Origin: Clostridia bacterium
GTDB lineage: Bacteria; Bacillota; Peptococcia; DRI-13; SM3-B62
Direction of reading: 5' to 3'
Assembly (NCBI GenBank): GCA_018432615.1
Contig: JAHDSQ010000003.1
Span: forward strand, 103,729-167,728
DNA length: 64,000 bases
Shown here: positions 1 through 9,000 of the stretch, piece by piece
Layout of the letters: every line of letters begins with the position of its first letter
Numbering within the stretch: the stretch's first letter is position 1
Translations under genes and position numbers: made by a program
Notes under the pieces: generated by a model
Database searches by the model: none
Seen by the model: only the letters and a program-made list of their open reading frames with translations
Told to the model about the DNA's origin: nothing

Positions 1-2
1 TT

Positions 3-134
3 TCTTACCTGCAGAATGGTTCTTGTTCGGAGTGTCACATTAGTTTGCCTGCGGTTTTAGAGAGGCGTATTCAGGAAAGGACCCAATTATGCCGCTGTGA
101 TAACTGCGGGCGCATTATTATTAATAAACAGTAG
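3..134 (+). CDS. C-terminal end of a zinc-ribbon protein (partial)
   Basis: An open frame enters from the left edge and stops at 132-134. Its last 43 residues contain two Cys pairs, CSEC and CRCDNC, followed by GRIII, a C4 zinc ribbon. The spacing and the Leu-Pro-Ala-Val-Leu stretch between the pairs resemble the C-terminal ribbon of COG1579-type proteins, which carry a long coiled coil before the ribbon. That coiled coil would lie outside the window, so the family assignment is an inference from the tail only. Confidence 0.6.
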   Translation, partial: SYLQNGSCSECHISLPAVLERRIQERTQLCRCDNCGRIIINKQ

Positions 135-166
135 TTCTGTCATTCTTGGGAGCTGATGCATAGTCA

Positions 167-424
167 TTAATAGTTCATAGTGATAAGCTGTTTAAAGGTC
201 TGGCTGTCTATTTCTTTACTTACGCCGCCAGAGGTCAGTGTGATTAGTACCTCCTTTTCGGTTTTTTGCACTATTTCAATATGAAAATTTTTGTTGAAAC
301 GGACGTGAATACTCTGAATTCCGGTGTTGCCATTATCACTGTCATTACCGATTTCAATATGCTGATTCTTCTTGTTCGCGGGAACGTCTCGTTCCAGAGT
401 CACCTTAAGTTGGTTTATTGACAT
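167..424 (-). CDS. Small conserved-looking protein of unknown function (85 aa)
   Basis: Starts at an ATG (422-424) preceded by a strong GGAGGTGG site six bases upstream; a TTG five codons earlier overlaps that site and is unlikely. The product is soluble, with no Cys, no signal peptide and alternating hydrophobic residues suggesting beta strands. I do not recognise the family. It diverges from the aminotransferase gene, with an AT-rich promoter-like gap of about 70 bases between them. Confidence 0.6.
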   Translation of the reverse strand: MSINQLKVTLERDVPANKKNQHIEIGNDSDNGNTGIQSIHVRFNKNFHIEIVQKTEKEVLITLTSGGVSKEIDSQTFKQLITMNY

Positions 425-492
425 ATTAACCACCTCCAATACTATTATAATATATATTATCGGAAATGATGAATTATTAAGGGGAGATCATC

Positions 493-1908
493 ATGGATAC
501 AGTAAAAAAAGGCGATAAGGCTCTTTTGACTCTCGAGGAAGCACTGCTAATCAATAGACAAAAGATGAGAGCATATTATCAGGATTATGTTAATCCTTCG
601 CTGGTGGCAGTGATGAAGCTGATTGATTTTGACAAGGAGTTTGTTAAGGCGGAGGGAGAATATGTTTGGGATGCGGATGGGAAAAGATATCTTGATTTTC
701 TGGGGGGATACGGAGCTTTAAATTTAGGGCATAACCCTCGTGAGGTTCTGGCGGCAATTGAAAAGGTTGCTACAAGGCCTAATATTATGCAGGCGGCCTT
801 AAATCCTTTGGCTTCTGCTCTGGCACATAATCTGGCCCTTGTAGCGCCCGGTGATTTACAAAGGGTGTTTTTTTGCAATAGCGGAACAGAAGCGGTGGAG
901 GGAGCATTAAAGCTCGGACGGGCAGCAAATCCCAATCGCAGCAAGATTGTCTATTGTGAAAACTCGTTTCATGGCAAGAGCTTCGGGTCCTTGTCGGTAA
1001 CAGGGCGTGAAAAGTACCGTCAACCGTTTAAACCGTTACTGCCGGGCTGTGAAGCTGTCCCCTTCGGAGATTTGAAGGCCCTGGAGGCCAAGCTGTCTTT
1101 TCAAGACGTGGCAGCCTTTATTGTCGAACCAATCCAGGGCGAGGGCGGGGTCAATGTTCCTCCTGAGGGCTATTTGACCGGTGTGCGGGAACTGTGCGAT
1201 AGGTACGGTACTATCCTTATCGTTGATGAAATACAGACCGGGTTGGGCAGAACCGGCAAGCTGTTTGCCTGCGAGCATGACGGTATTATCCCCGATATTA
1301 TTTGTCTGGCGAAATCGTTGGGGGGCGGCGTGATGCCTTTAGGTGCATATATTGCTCGTCCGCAGCTTTGGGACAACGTTTACGGCGGTATGGACAAGTA
1401 TGCTCTTCATACCTCTACTTTTGGCGGAAACACGATAGCGATGGCGGTGGGTATAGCTGCGCTGCAGTCAATTCTGGCAAACGATTTGCCGCGGCAAGCA
1501 GAGGAAAAAGGCAATTACTTATTAGGGAAAATGAAGGAGTTACAAGCAACATACGATTTGATCCAAGATGTGCGGGGCAAGGGGCTTTTGATCGGAGTCG
1601 AATTCAAACAGCCTGTGGGCAAAGTCATGAATGGCATAACCGGGGGTAGGGTAGGTGCCCTTGCCGAGGAGTATTTTGGTGCCTTGTTTGCCGGAGAGTT
1701 GATGAATAAACATCAGATTATTACGGCATACACGCTGAATAATCCTAATGTAATACGTCTTGAACCGCCCTTAACGGTCAGTGAGGATTCCTTAGAGACA
1801 TTGGTTTATGCTATGGAGGATATTTTTAAAAAGAGCGGGTTTACAAAGATTATTTTGGGCAGTGCGGGCAAGGCCTTACGTTCGCTGTTTAAGAAAAGTA
1901 ATGCGTGA
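493..1908 (+). CDS. Class III PLP aminotransferase, putrescine/ornithine type
   Basis: A 471-residue fold-type I, class III aminotransferase that moves an amino group from a terminal amine or omega-amino acid to a 2-oxo acid. The glycine-rich NSGTEA motif (about 129-134) binds the PLP phosphate, Asp245 in VDEIQTG pairs with the pyridine nitrogen, and Lys274 in AKSLGGG is the Schiff-base lysine. The N-terminal extension of about 40 residues and overall length resemble putrescine aminotransferase (YgjG/PatA) more than acetylornithine aminotransferase. A GGGGAG site precedes the ATG. The window also carries speE and speB, so a polyamine role is plausible, but the substrate cannot be read from sequence. 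Confidence 0.85.
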   Translation: MDTVKKGDKALLTLEEALLINRQKMRAYYQDYVNPSLVAVMKLIDFDKEFVKAEGEYVWDADGKRYLDFLGGYGALNLGHNPREVLAAIEKVATRPNIMQAALNPLASALAHNLALVAPGDLQRVFFCNSGTEAVEGALKLGRAANPNRSKIVYCENSFHGKSFGSLSVTGREKYRQPFKPLLPGCEAVPFGDLKALEAKLSFQDVAAFIVEPIQGEGGVNVPPEGYLTGVRELCDRYGTILIVDEIQTGLGRTGKLFACEHDGIIPDIICLAKSLGGGVMPLGAYIARPQLWDNVYGGMDKYALHTSTFGGNTIAMAVGIAALQSILANDLPRQAEEKGNYLLGKMKELQATYDLIQDVRGKGLLIGVEFKQPVGKVMNGITGGRVGALAEEYFGALFAGELMNKHQIITAYTLNNPNVIRLEPPLTVSEDSLETLVYAMEDIFKKSGFTKIILGSAGKALRSLFKKSNA

Positions 1909-1929
1909 AGTATAAACGGGGTGAAAATA

Positions 1930-2367
1930 TTGGAGGCAACAGGCAGGATATTATCAATTAATATCAGTGAAAAAAAAGGGATAGAAAAAGATAGCGTTGA
2001 AATGGTAAATGTAATAGAAGGTTGGGGAGTGGAAAATGATGCCCATGGCGGGGAGTGGGATAGGCAGGTCAGTATTTTTTCCATCGAGGCCATGAAAAAG
2101 GTACCCCCGGAAAAGATGGAGATTGTTAAGAGCACAGGGTATACGGAGAACTTTACGATAAGCGGTGTGCCTTTAGAGAAGCTGGGTGTAGGAGCTGTAG
2201 TCAGGCTCGGTGAGGCGGAGGTAGAGATATGCCATATCGGAAAAGAGATATTTAAAGAGGAAGGGAGACCGTATATTGTTAGCCGTGAAGGGCGCTTTGG
2301 CAAGGTTGTCAAAGGAGGAAGGGTAAAAAACGGTGATTCCGTTCAGGTTATATCTAAAGTTGATTAA
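1930..2367 (+). CDS. MOSC domain protein
   Basis: A stand-alone MOSC domain (145 residues), the sulfur-carrier fold found at the C-terminus of molybdenum cofactor sulfurase. Visible family features are the opening strand with NISEKKG, the GVENDAHGG segment and the GYTENFTISG segment near the middle. MOSC proteins usually carry a conserved Cys; here the only Cys is in the EICHIGKE segment, which matches the expected position. I chose the TTG at 1930 because GGGGTGA lies five bases upstream; a GTG at 1921 is the alternative and adds three residues. It follows the aminotransferase by about 20 bases and is probably cotranscribed. Confidence 0.8.
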   Translation: MEATGRILSINISEKKGIEKDSVEMVNVIEGWGVENDAHGGEWDRQVSIFSIEAMKKVPPEKMEIVKSTGYTENFTISGVPLEKLGVGAVVRLGEAEVEICHIGKEIFKEEGRPYIVSREGRFGKVVKGGRVKNGDSVQVISKVD

Positions 2368-2384
2368 CGGTAATTTGTGCATAA

Positions 2385-2414
2385 ATAAAAAAAGCCCCGC
2401 AAGTTGTTGCAGGG
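2385..2414 (-). terminator. Rho-independent terminator of rnpB
   Basis: Read on the minus strand, an 8-bp stem (CCCTGCAA with TTGCGGGG, one G-T pair) with a 4-base loop is followed by a run of seven T. It sits just beyond the 3' end of the RNase P RNA. Confidence 0.85.
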
Positions 2415-2425
2415 ATAAGCAAGAT

Positions 2426-2797
2426 GACACGAGTATGCCTGTAAGCCGAGTTCTGTCTCCCCCTGAGGGGTGATGACCATTTATCTGGGATGTCAGTTAC
2501 CTGACACCTCAAGCGACCTTACCCGGGAGCGGAACGGGCCGTTCCATTGCTCCTCTATTCGGTCTTGCTCCGGGTGGGGTTTACCGAGCCAGCCAGTCAC
2601 CTGACTGCTGGTGAGCTCTTACCTCGCCTTTCCATCCTTACCTGTGCCGGGGACCGGCCATCGGCGGTATGTTTCTGTGGCACTTTCCTTGGAGTCGCCT
2701 CCACTGGGTGTTACCCAGCACCCTGCCCTAAGGAGCTCGGACTTTCCTCAGATACAGCCTTTCGGCATTTGTATCCGCGGTCATCCAGCATACTCAT
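2426..2797 (-). ncRNA. rnpB: RNase P RNA, bacterial type A
   Basis: The minus strand carries the catalytic RNA of RNase P, which trims the 5' leader of tRNA precursors. The diagnostic 5' element GAGGAAAGTCCGAGCTCC lies near 2737-2754 and the 3' partner ACAGAA...GGCTTA near 2440-2456. Helix P1 is closed by GAGTATGC at 2788-2795 with GCATACTC at 2431-2438. The GGTAAACCCCACCCGGAGCAAGACC segment region (around 2560-2590) matches the conserved core CRIII/CRV neighbourhood. Length of about 370 nt fits type A. Ends are estimated from P1. Open frames across this stretch are spurious. Confidence 0.95.
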
Positions 2798-2886
2798 GAC
2801 GCTTGTTATCAGGAACTATAGTTTAACACAATCATCGTCTTTGGTGCAAGTTATGCTTTTTCAAATGAAGATAGGGGTATATAATT

Positions 2887-3567
2887 ATGAGAGACAATAA
2901 GACATCTCAACCGGCGAGTGTATATGACAGCAAGATCGAAAAGACGATCCCTTTTTACAGAATGTTTCATGAGCAGGCAATAGACCTGGTTAGAGAGGTC
3001 AGACCGAATCCGCAAATATGGCTGGATGCCGGGGGCGGAACAGGCCTTTTGATCGAACGGGCCGCTCGGATTTTTCCAAAGACAAGGTTCGTGCTTAGTG
3101 ACCCGTCCGAGTCGATGCTGAAGATGGCCGAAGGTAAATTTGCTTCTTATCCGCAGATAAAGTTTGAGTCTGTTTTGGCGGGAACAGAAGAACTGGATTT
3201 TCCGGATGAAAGCTTTGATGTAATAACGGCAATAATTTCTCACCATTATTTTGATGTTAAGACAAGGAAACTAGTAACGAAGAAATGCATGAAAATGCTG
3301 AAAAAAGGTGGTATTTACATCAATGTTGAAAGTGTTTCACCTCTAACCCCAAAGGGGAAAGAAATAGGAATCGCCAGGTGGCGTCAATTACAGCTAAATA
3401 ACGGCAAGACAGAGGAAGAGGTTGCTAAGCATTTGGGCAGATTTGGCAAGGAATTTTTCCCAATCAGGATTCAAGAACATCTTATGATGATGCAGGAGAG
3501 CGGGTTTTTGACTGTTGAGTTATTCTGGGCTTCTATCATGCAAGCGGGCTTTTATGGGATTAAATAA
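2887..3567 (+). CDS. Class I SAM-dependent methyltransferase
   Basis: A 226-residue Rossmann-fold methyltransferase of the Methyltransf_11/25 kind. Motif I is the SAM-binding WLDAGGGTGLL (about 45-55), motif II the acidic LSDPSESML loop, and FPDESFDVITA (about 100-110) the usual post-II strand. No substrate-defining domain is attached, so the acceptor is unknown. A GATAGGGG site precedes the ATG. It starts about 90 bases beyond rnpB on the opposite strand. Confidence 0.8.
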   Translation: MRDNKTSQPASVYDSKIEKTIPFYRMFHEQAIDLVREVRPNPQIWLDAGGGTGLLIERAARIFPKTRFVLSDPSESMLKMAEGKFASYPQIKFESVLAGTEELDFPDESFDVITAIISHHYFDVKTRKLVTKKCMKMLKKGGIYINVESVSPLTPKGKEIGIARWRQLQLNNGKTEEEVAKHLGRFGKEFFPIRIQEHLMMMQESGFLTVELFWASIMQAGFYGIK

Positions 3568-3599
3568 AATATGATTTGAAACAGGGAGGAGTGTTGAAA

Positions 3600-4094
3600 A
3601 TGCCTCATACATTGGCGGTTTTAGTAGAAAACAGACCGGGAGTTTTAACGCGTGTTTCGGGCTTAATCAGTCGAAGGGCATTCAATATCGAGAGTATTGT
3701 GGCAGGTTATACGGAAGAAGAGGATGTTACCAGAATTACCATTGTAGTCAACGGTGATGATAGGGAGATCGAACAGGTCGTTAATCAATTAGCCAAGCTG
3801 GTTGATGTCATTAAAATAATTGATTTAACCAGTACGGATTATCTTGATCGGGAATTAGCCTTAATAAAGGTATGTGCCGTGCCGGAGAAACGTTCGGATA
3901 TCGTAGACATAGTCGATATTTTCCGTGCTCGTATCGTGGATGTTAATCGGGAAACGATGGTTATTGAGTTGAGCGGTTCTCAAGAGAAAATAGATGCGTT
4001 ATGTGAAGTAATGAGAGATCATGGCATTATAGAAATTGTAAGGACGGGTAAGACGGTAATTTCAAGAGGGCCTTTACCGGCGAAGGAATTATAA
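3600..4094 (+). CDS. ilvN: Acetolactate synthase regulatory (small) subunit
   Basis: 164 residues with an N-terminal ACT domain (HTLAVLVENRPGVLTRVSGL, about 3-22, then NIESIVAGYTEE) and the ALS_ss_C domain after about residue 85. It activates the catalytic subunit IlvB and confers valine feedback in branched-chain amino acid synthesis. The ATG at 3600 has GGGAGGAG nine bases upstream; an in-frame ATG eight codons earlier lacks a ribosome site. No ilvB lies beside it, unlike the usual ilvBN order. It ends at a strong hairpin terminator. Confidence 0.93.
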   Translation: MPHTLAVLVENRPGVLTRVSGLISRRAFNIESIVAGYTEEEDVTRITIVVNGDDREIEQVVNQLAKLVDVIKIIDLTSTDYLDRELALIKVCAVPEKRSDIVDIVDIFRARIVDVNRETMVIELSGSQEKIDALCEVMRDHGIIEIVRTGKTVISRGPLPAKEL

Positions 4095-4114
4095 GTATAA
4101 AAAATTTAAATAAG

Positions 4115-4163
4115 AACTCCACCCAACAGTAATCTTTGATTGCGATTTCGGGTGGGGTTTTTG
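4115..4163 (+). terminator. Hairpin terminator after ilvN, member of a repeat family
   Basis: AACTCCACCC (4115-4124) pairs with GGGTGGGGTT (4150-4159) and is followed by TTTTTG. The loop contains AATCTTTGATTGCG, which is repeated almost exactly in the hairpin at 39809-39861. See findings. Confidence 0.8.
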
Positions 4164-4179
4164 TTTGCTTAAAAAAAAG

Positions 4180-4209
4180 TTTACTATTACGAAAGCAATA
4201 TGGTATTAT
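4180..4209 (+). promoter_or_regulatory. Possible sigma-A promoter for cstA
   Basis: TTTACT (4180-4185), 18-bp spacer, TATTAT (4204-4209), 88 bases upstream of the cstA start. The match is moderate. Confidence 0.4.
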
Positions 4210-4296
4210 GAAAATGTAGTAAGGCAGAATATTGAAGAAAGGGGGAAAGAAGGAAATAATTGTTTGTTTAGAATTATCAAATTTGGAGGTGATTTT

Positions 4297-5958
4297 ATGA
4301 ATTCGGCGTTACTGGTTGTCATTGCTGTCGTTTGGTTTTATTTCGCTTATAAGTGGTATGGCAATAAGGTTGAGAAGAAGACTGTTGCTCCAAACGACGG
4401 GAACAAAACACCGGCGATTGAACAAAACGACGGTGTAGACTATTACCCCGCTAAGCCTTTTGTTTTATTCGGACATCATTTTTCATCTATCGCCGGTGCG
4501 GGGCCTATTCTCGGTCCGGTTGCGGCTGTAGCCGCCTTTGGCTGGGGTGGGACAATCCTTTGGATCATGATTGGAGCGGTTTTTATTGGGGCAGTGCATG
4601 ACTATCTGTCATTGATGGTTTCCACACGAAGCAAAGGAAGTAGTATTCCGGAGATCGCCCAACAGGTTATTGGGAAAAGAGCAAGAAATCTTTTTTCGAT
4701 TTTTGTACTTATAACATTAATATTAATAGTAGCTGTTTTTGGCTCCGTTGCAGCGAATACCCTAGTGAGCACGCCTGAAGTGGTAATACCTACCTTTGGC
4801 GTGATACCATTAGCAATGCTTTTTGGATTTATGGTGTACAGAAAGAATGTTTCCTTAACGATTGGAACGGTGGTTTCGCTTGTCATTTTGGCACTGTTGA
4901 TCTACTTAGGTTTCAGATACCCGGTGGCAGCGCCACTGGAAGGCTCGAATGCATATGCCTTTTGGTTTGTTCTATTAATGGCGTACGGACTTTTAGCCTC
5001 TATACTGCCGGTATGGGTGCTGCTGCAACCCAGGGACTATATCTCCAACTGGGTACTGATGATAGGTCTGGGACTTGGATTGATCGGAACATTTGTGACA
5101 CGCCCTGTTATTAATGCACCTGCTTTTACAGGCTTTACAGGCAGCGGCGGCCCGCTTTGGCCGATGTTGTTTATTACCGTGGCCTGTGGTGCTATTTCCG
5201 GTTTCCACTCCTTGGTTGCCAGTGGTACGACATCCAAACAGTTGGCGAAGGAAAGTGATGGAAAGCTCGTTGGTTTCGGGGGCATGCTCTTAGAGGGAGT
5301 CCTGGCTGTGTTGGCGGTTATTTGTGTTGGAGCCGGTCTTTACTGGGTCGCTCCTGCAGGACAGGAAGCTTTTTCCTTCTTGGATGTGCTTGGCGAAGGT
5401 GGAGCCATCACGGCGTTCGGTATGGGGTATGGTAAAGTAACCGAACCACTGCTGGGTGTTTTCGGCATGCTTTTTGGTATTACGATGCTGAAGACCTTTG
5501 TAATGACGACGCTTGATACCACGGTTCGCCTTGGTAGGTTTGTCAGTGCAGAGCTTATCGGTGCGAAACTGCCTCTTATGAAGAACAGGTTTGCAGGTTC
5601 GCTGCTGGTAATCATACCTGCTTTTTACTTGGGTTATACCGGAACATATAATGTCATTTGGCCCATGTTTGGTGCTGCTAACCAGCTTGTTGCGGCACTG
5701 GCTCTCTTGGTTGTAACGGCGTATTTGGTAGGGGTTAAAAAACCTACGAAATATACCCTTTATCCTGCGATATTTATGATTCTAACGACTCTTGCCGCTT
5801 TAATTTACCAGGGTTATGGGCATTTCTTCGGTTCCAGCCCGAATTACGTGTTGGGAACAACTTCCGTCGTGCTGTTCGTGCTGGCTATAGTCGTGGCAGG
5901 TGAAGCCTGGAAGATCTTGTCGGCAGCTGCCGGCAAGAAAAAGGATGTTGCGGCTTAA
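4297..5958 (+). CDS. cstA: Carbon starvation protein A family transporter
   Basis: A 553-residue polytopic membrane protein of the CstA family, proton-coupled carriers for peptides or pyruvate. It starts at ATG 4297 with TTTGGAGGTGA just upstream; the longer open frame from 4165 is leader sequence. Family hallmarks include the first helix (about 3-19), the HHFSSIAGAGPILGP segment (about 70-84), GAVHDYLSLM, SGFHSLVASGTTSKQL, and TMLKTFVMTTLDTTVRLGR. I count about 14-16 hydrophobic segments. It is shorter than E. coli CstA (about 700 aa) and matches the compact Firmicute form. It stands alone between two terminators. Confidence 0.9.
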   Translation: MNSALLVVIAVVWFYFAYKWYGNKVEKKTVAPNDGNKTPAIEQNDGVDYYPAKPFVLFGHHFSSIAGAGPILGPVAAVAAFGWGGTILWIMIGAVFIGAVHDYLSLMVSTRSKGSSIPEIAQQVIGKRARNLFSIFVLITLILIVAVFGSVAANTLVSTPEVVIPTFGVIPLAMLFGFMVYRKNVSLTIGTVVSLVILALLIYLGFRYPVAAPLEGSNAYAFWFVLLMAYGLLASILPVWVLLQPRDYISNWVLMIGLGLGLIGTFVTRPVINAPAFTGFTGSGGPLWPMLFITVACGAISGFHSLVASGTTSKQLAKESDGKLVGFGGMLLEGVLAVLAVICVGAGLYWVAPAGQEAFSFLDVLGEGGAITAFGMGYGKVTEPLLGVFGMLFGITMLKTFVMTTLDTTVRLGRFVSAELIGAKLPLMKNRFAGSLLVIIPAFYLGYTGTYNVIWPMFGAANQLVAALALLVVTAYLVGVKKPTKYTLYPAIFMILTTLAALIYQGYGHFFGSSPNYVLGTTSVVLFVLAIVVAGEAWKILSAAAGKKKDVAA

Positions 5959-5996
5959 TAAGCCGGATAATAATTTCATGGCTTCGTAAGAAAGAG

Positions 5997-6050
5997 GAAA
6001 TAAGCACCCTTTGGTATCTTGTGAACACAAGAAAAGGGGTGCTTATTTCC
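5997..6050 (+). terminator. Hairpin terminator after cstA
   Basis: AAATAAGCACCC (from 5998) pairs with GGGGTGCTTATTT (to about 6048), with an inner TTGTG/CACAA stem in the loop. The A-rich 5' arm and T-rich 3' arm could stop transcription in both directions. Confidence 0.7.
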
Positions 6051-6089
6051 ATTTATTAATGTTATATTATATTTAAAGAAGGTGATCGA

Positions 6090-9000
6090 ATGCCATTGAG
6101 GTTTATTATCGGACGTGCCGGTGCCGGTAAAACATACCGTTGTTTAACCGAAATTGCCGCCAAGGAAAAAAATAATGAGAAGAAGGCCTTGATATACCTT
6201 GTTCCGGAGCAGGCTTCCTACCAGATGGAAAAGAAACTGCTTTCTTTTTGCAAAACAGGCGGAGCGATGTTTGCTCAGGTCCAAAGCTTTCAACGTTTGG
6301 CTTGGCAGGTTTTACAAGAGTCAGGCGGCGGAATCTATCCGGTTTTGGATGAAACGGGCAAGGCGATAATTATGCGTCGATTATTGGAAGAGCGAAGAAA
6401 GGATATTACGACCTTCGCGAGAGTGTTGGAAAGGCCGGGTTTTCTCAAGGAACTGGTGGAGACCGTTGCTGAATTCAAGGTATATGATATTGCTCCGGAT
6501 AAGTTGAGGGAGTGCTTAGAGAAGCTGGGGGCTGCGAATAACGAGGATTTGAACGGAAAATTGAGCGAACTACTTTTGTTATATGAGGAATATAGAGGAT
6601 ATCTTGATAAAGAGTACCTGGATACCGATGATTTTTTGAAGCTTTTAGCCGACAATCTGCATAAAGTCCGCTTTTTTGATGATGCGGAGATATGGCTGGA
6701 CGGTTTTACAGGCTTTACGCCTATGGAATACGCTGTCTTAGAAAAGCTAATGCTTTGCTGCCGCAGGGTTAACGTTACCTTATGTATTGACGGCGATCAT
6801 CTGGGAAGGAGAGTTCCGGAAACCGATGCTTTTTTCCCTCCCTGGGAGACTTATATGAAGTTGTGCTCTCTGGCTGCAAAAGTTTGTGTTCCGGTGGAAG
6901 AGGTCGTCAAGGAGGAGCATGGGAAAAGTCATCGTTTCGGCAGTAAGAATGAGCTTCTGTTTTTAGAAAAAAACTACTGTGCCGATGACGAGGGGATTTA
7001 CTCAGGCAAGGCAGAAGGTATTCAGGTGGTTGCAGCCGCAAACCGTAGGGAAGAGGTTGAAAGGGCGGCACGTGAGATAATCGATCTTTGTCGGGAAAAA
7101 AAATACCGTTTTCGCGAAATTGCGTTGTTTATCAGGGATTTTGCTCATTATGAAGAATTGCTGCCTGTGATTTTTGATGATTATGGGATACCTTTTTTTA
7201 TGGATAAAAAAAGGGCAATGCGTCATCATCCGCTTTTGGATCTTGTCCAGGGGGGACTGGAAGTCATTGAACGTGGTTGGAATTATGAACCATTGTTTCG
7301 CTTTTTGAAAACAGATATTGTTTCCATTTCCCGGCAAGAAGTTGATGTGCTGGAAAACTATTGCCTGGCCCATGGCATCCGTGGTAGTCGTTGGACCGAC
7401 GAGGAAGCCTGGACTTTTGTGCGGAATTATACTCTCGGTGAGGAGGAAAGAGAGGAAAAGCTCAATACGGAAATCACAAGGGTCCTTAAGCGTGTTAACA
7501 GGGCCCGGGAAAAGGCCGTCAAAGATTTGCGGGAATTGGAAACAGCTTGTAAAGAAGCCCAAACGGCTTCTGATTATGGAACCGCTATATTCGAAATGAT
7601 GGAGAAATTAGCCGTGGCCAAAAAGCTTGCACAATGGAGTGATGAAGCTGAAAAGGAAGGTCGGTTGGAGGAGGCCAGGCTGCACCGCCAGGTCTGGAAC
7701 AGCATGATGGGCTTGTTAAATCAACTTGCGGTCGTGTTGGGTGAACAGCAACTGACCTTAAAGGAATACAGCCGACTCTTCAATGCCGGTATGGAGAATG
7801 TTGAACTTGCCTTGATTCCTCCCGGTCTTGATCAGGTACTGGTGGGGTCCTTGGAGCGCTCACGTCATCCTGAGATTAAAGCTGCATTCATTTTAGGAGT
7901 CAATGAGGGGGTCTTTCCGGCACGTAAAACTAAGGAAGGCCTGATCAGTGATGACGAAAGGCGGATACTGGCCGAGCTAAAGCTTGAACTGGCACCGACC
8001 GGTGACAAGCAATTGTTTGCCGAACAGCATTTGGTGTACTTAGCCCTTACCAGGGCCAGCGAATTTTTATGGCTTAGCTATCCCAAGGCAGATGACGAAG
8101 GCAGAGCTTTGAGCCCGTCCTCGGTTGTACGAAGGGTCTGCACGTTATTTGGCAGGCAAGAGGAAGAAGGGGAGGGCAAAGGCATTTTCGATTCCCTGGC
8201 ATTCCAATTAAGGAGAGCCGTTGAAGGGGAGGAGATCGAGCCTTTTTGGTGGCAAGTGTACAATCGCTTATTGGAAAAAGAAGAATGGCGGAAAAGGCTT
8301 GCCGGGATTGTTAAGGGACTGTTTTCTGCCGATAGTGAAGAAAACCTCCCGTCGGAATTGGTGACGGGATTGTATGGCAGGGTATTGAGAACCGGGGTTT
8401 CGAGGCTGGAGAGATTTCAAGCCTGTCCCTTTGCCCATTTCCTTAACTATGGCTTGCAGTTGAAAAAACGACCGGAATATAAGCTGACGGCTCCGGATTT
8501 GGGTCAGTTCTTTCATGATGTGCTGGAAAACATCTATACCTCCTTGGGGAAAAATGAGTTAAACCTGGCTGACCTGGCTTTTGAACAAGCGCAAGAGATT
8601 GCCGAAGAGACTGTCGACGGCTTGGCGCCGAAACTGCAAAATGAGATTTTGTTAAGCACCGCCAAGTATCGCTATTTAACGAATAAACTGAAGGGAACGG
8701 TTGCCAATTCTCTTCAGGTACTGCAAGAGCACGAGAAAAGAGGGGAGTTTCGCACGTTAGGGGTTGAGTTGGAGTTCGGTAAGGGCAAAAAACTGTCGGG
8801 ATTGAAACACATCTTGCCCAACGGTGCTGAACTGGTATTGGAAGGGAGAATAGACCGGGTGGATTTTGCTCGTGACGGCAATTCTTGCTTGCTGCGGGTC
8901 ATTGATTATAAATCGGGGGCTATCTCTCTCAATTTGTTGGAGTTGTATCACGGCCTTAAACTCCAGCTTCCCATCTACCTGGATGTTGTTTTGGCCAATG

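Noticed and set aside
2547..2900. Open frames across 2173-2900 on both strands
   Set aside because: They lie over the RNase P RNA and its flanks; the conserved RNA core and P1 pairing explain the sequence.
7002..7562. A 186-codon minus-strand frame inside addB
   Set aside because: It is the antisense shadow of addB, with no ribosome site and no recognisable domain.
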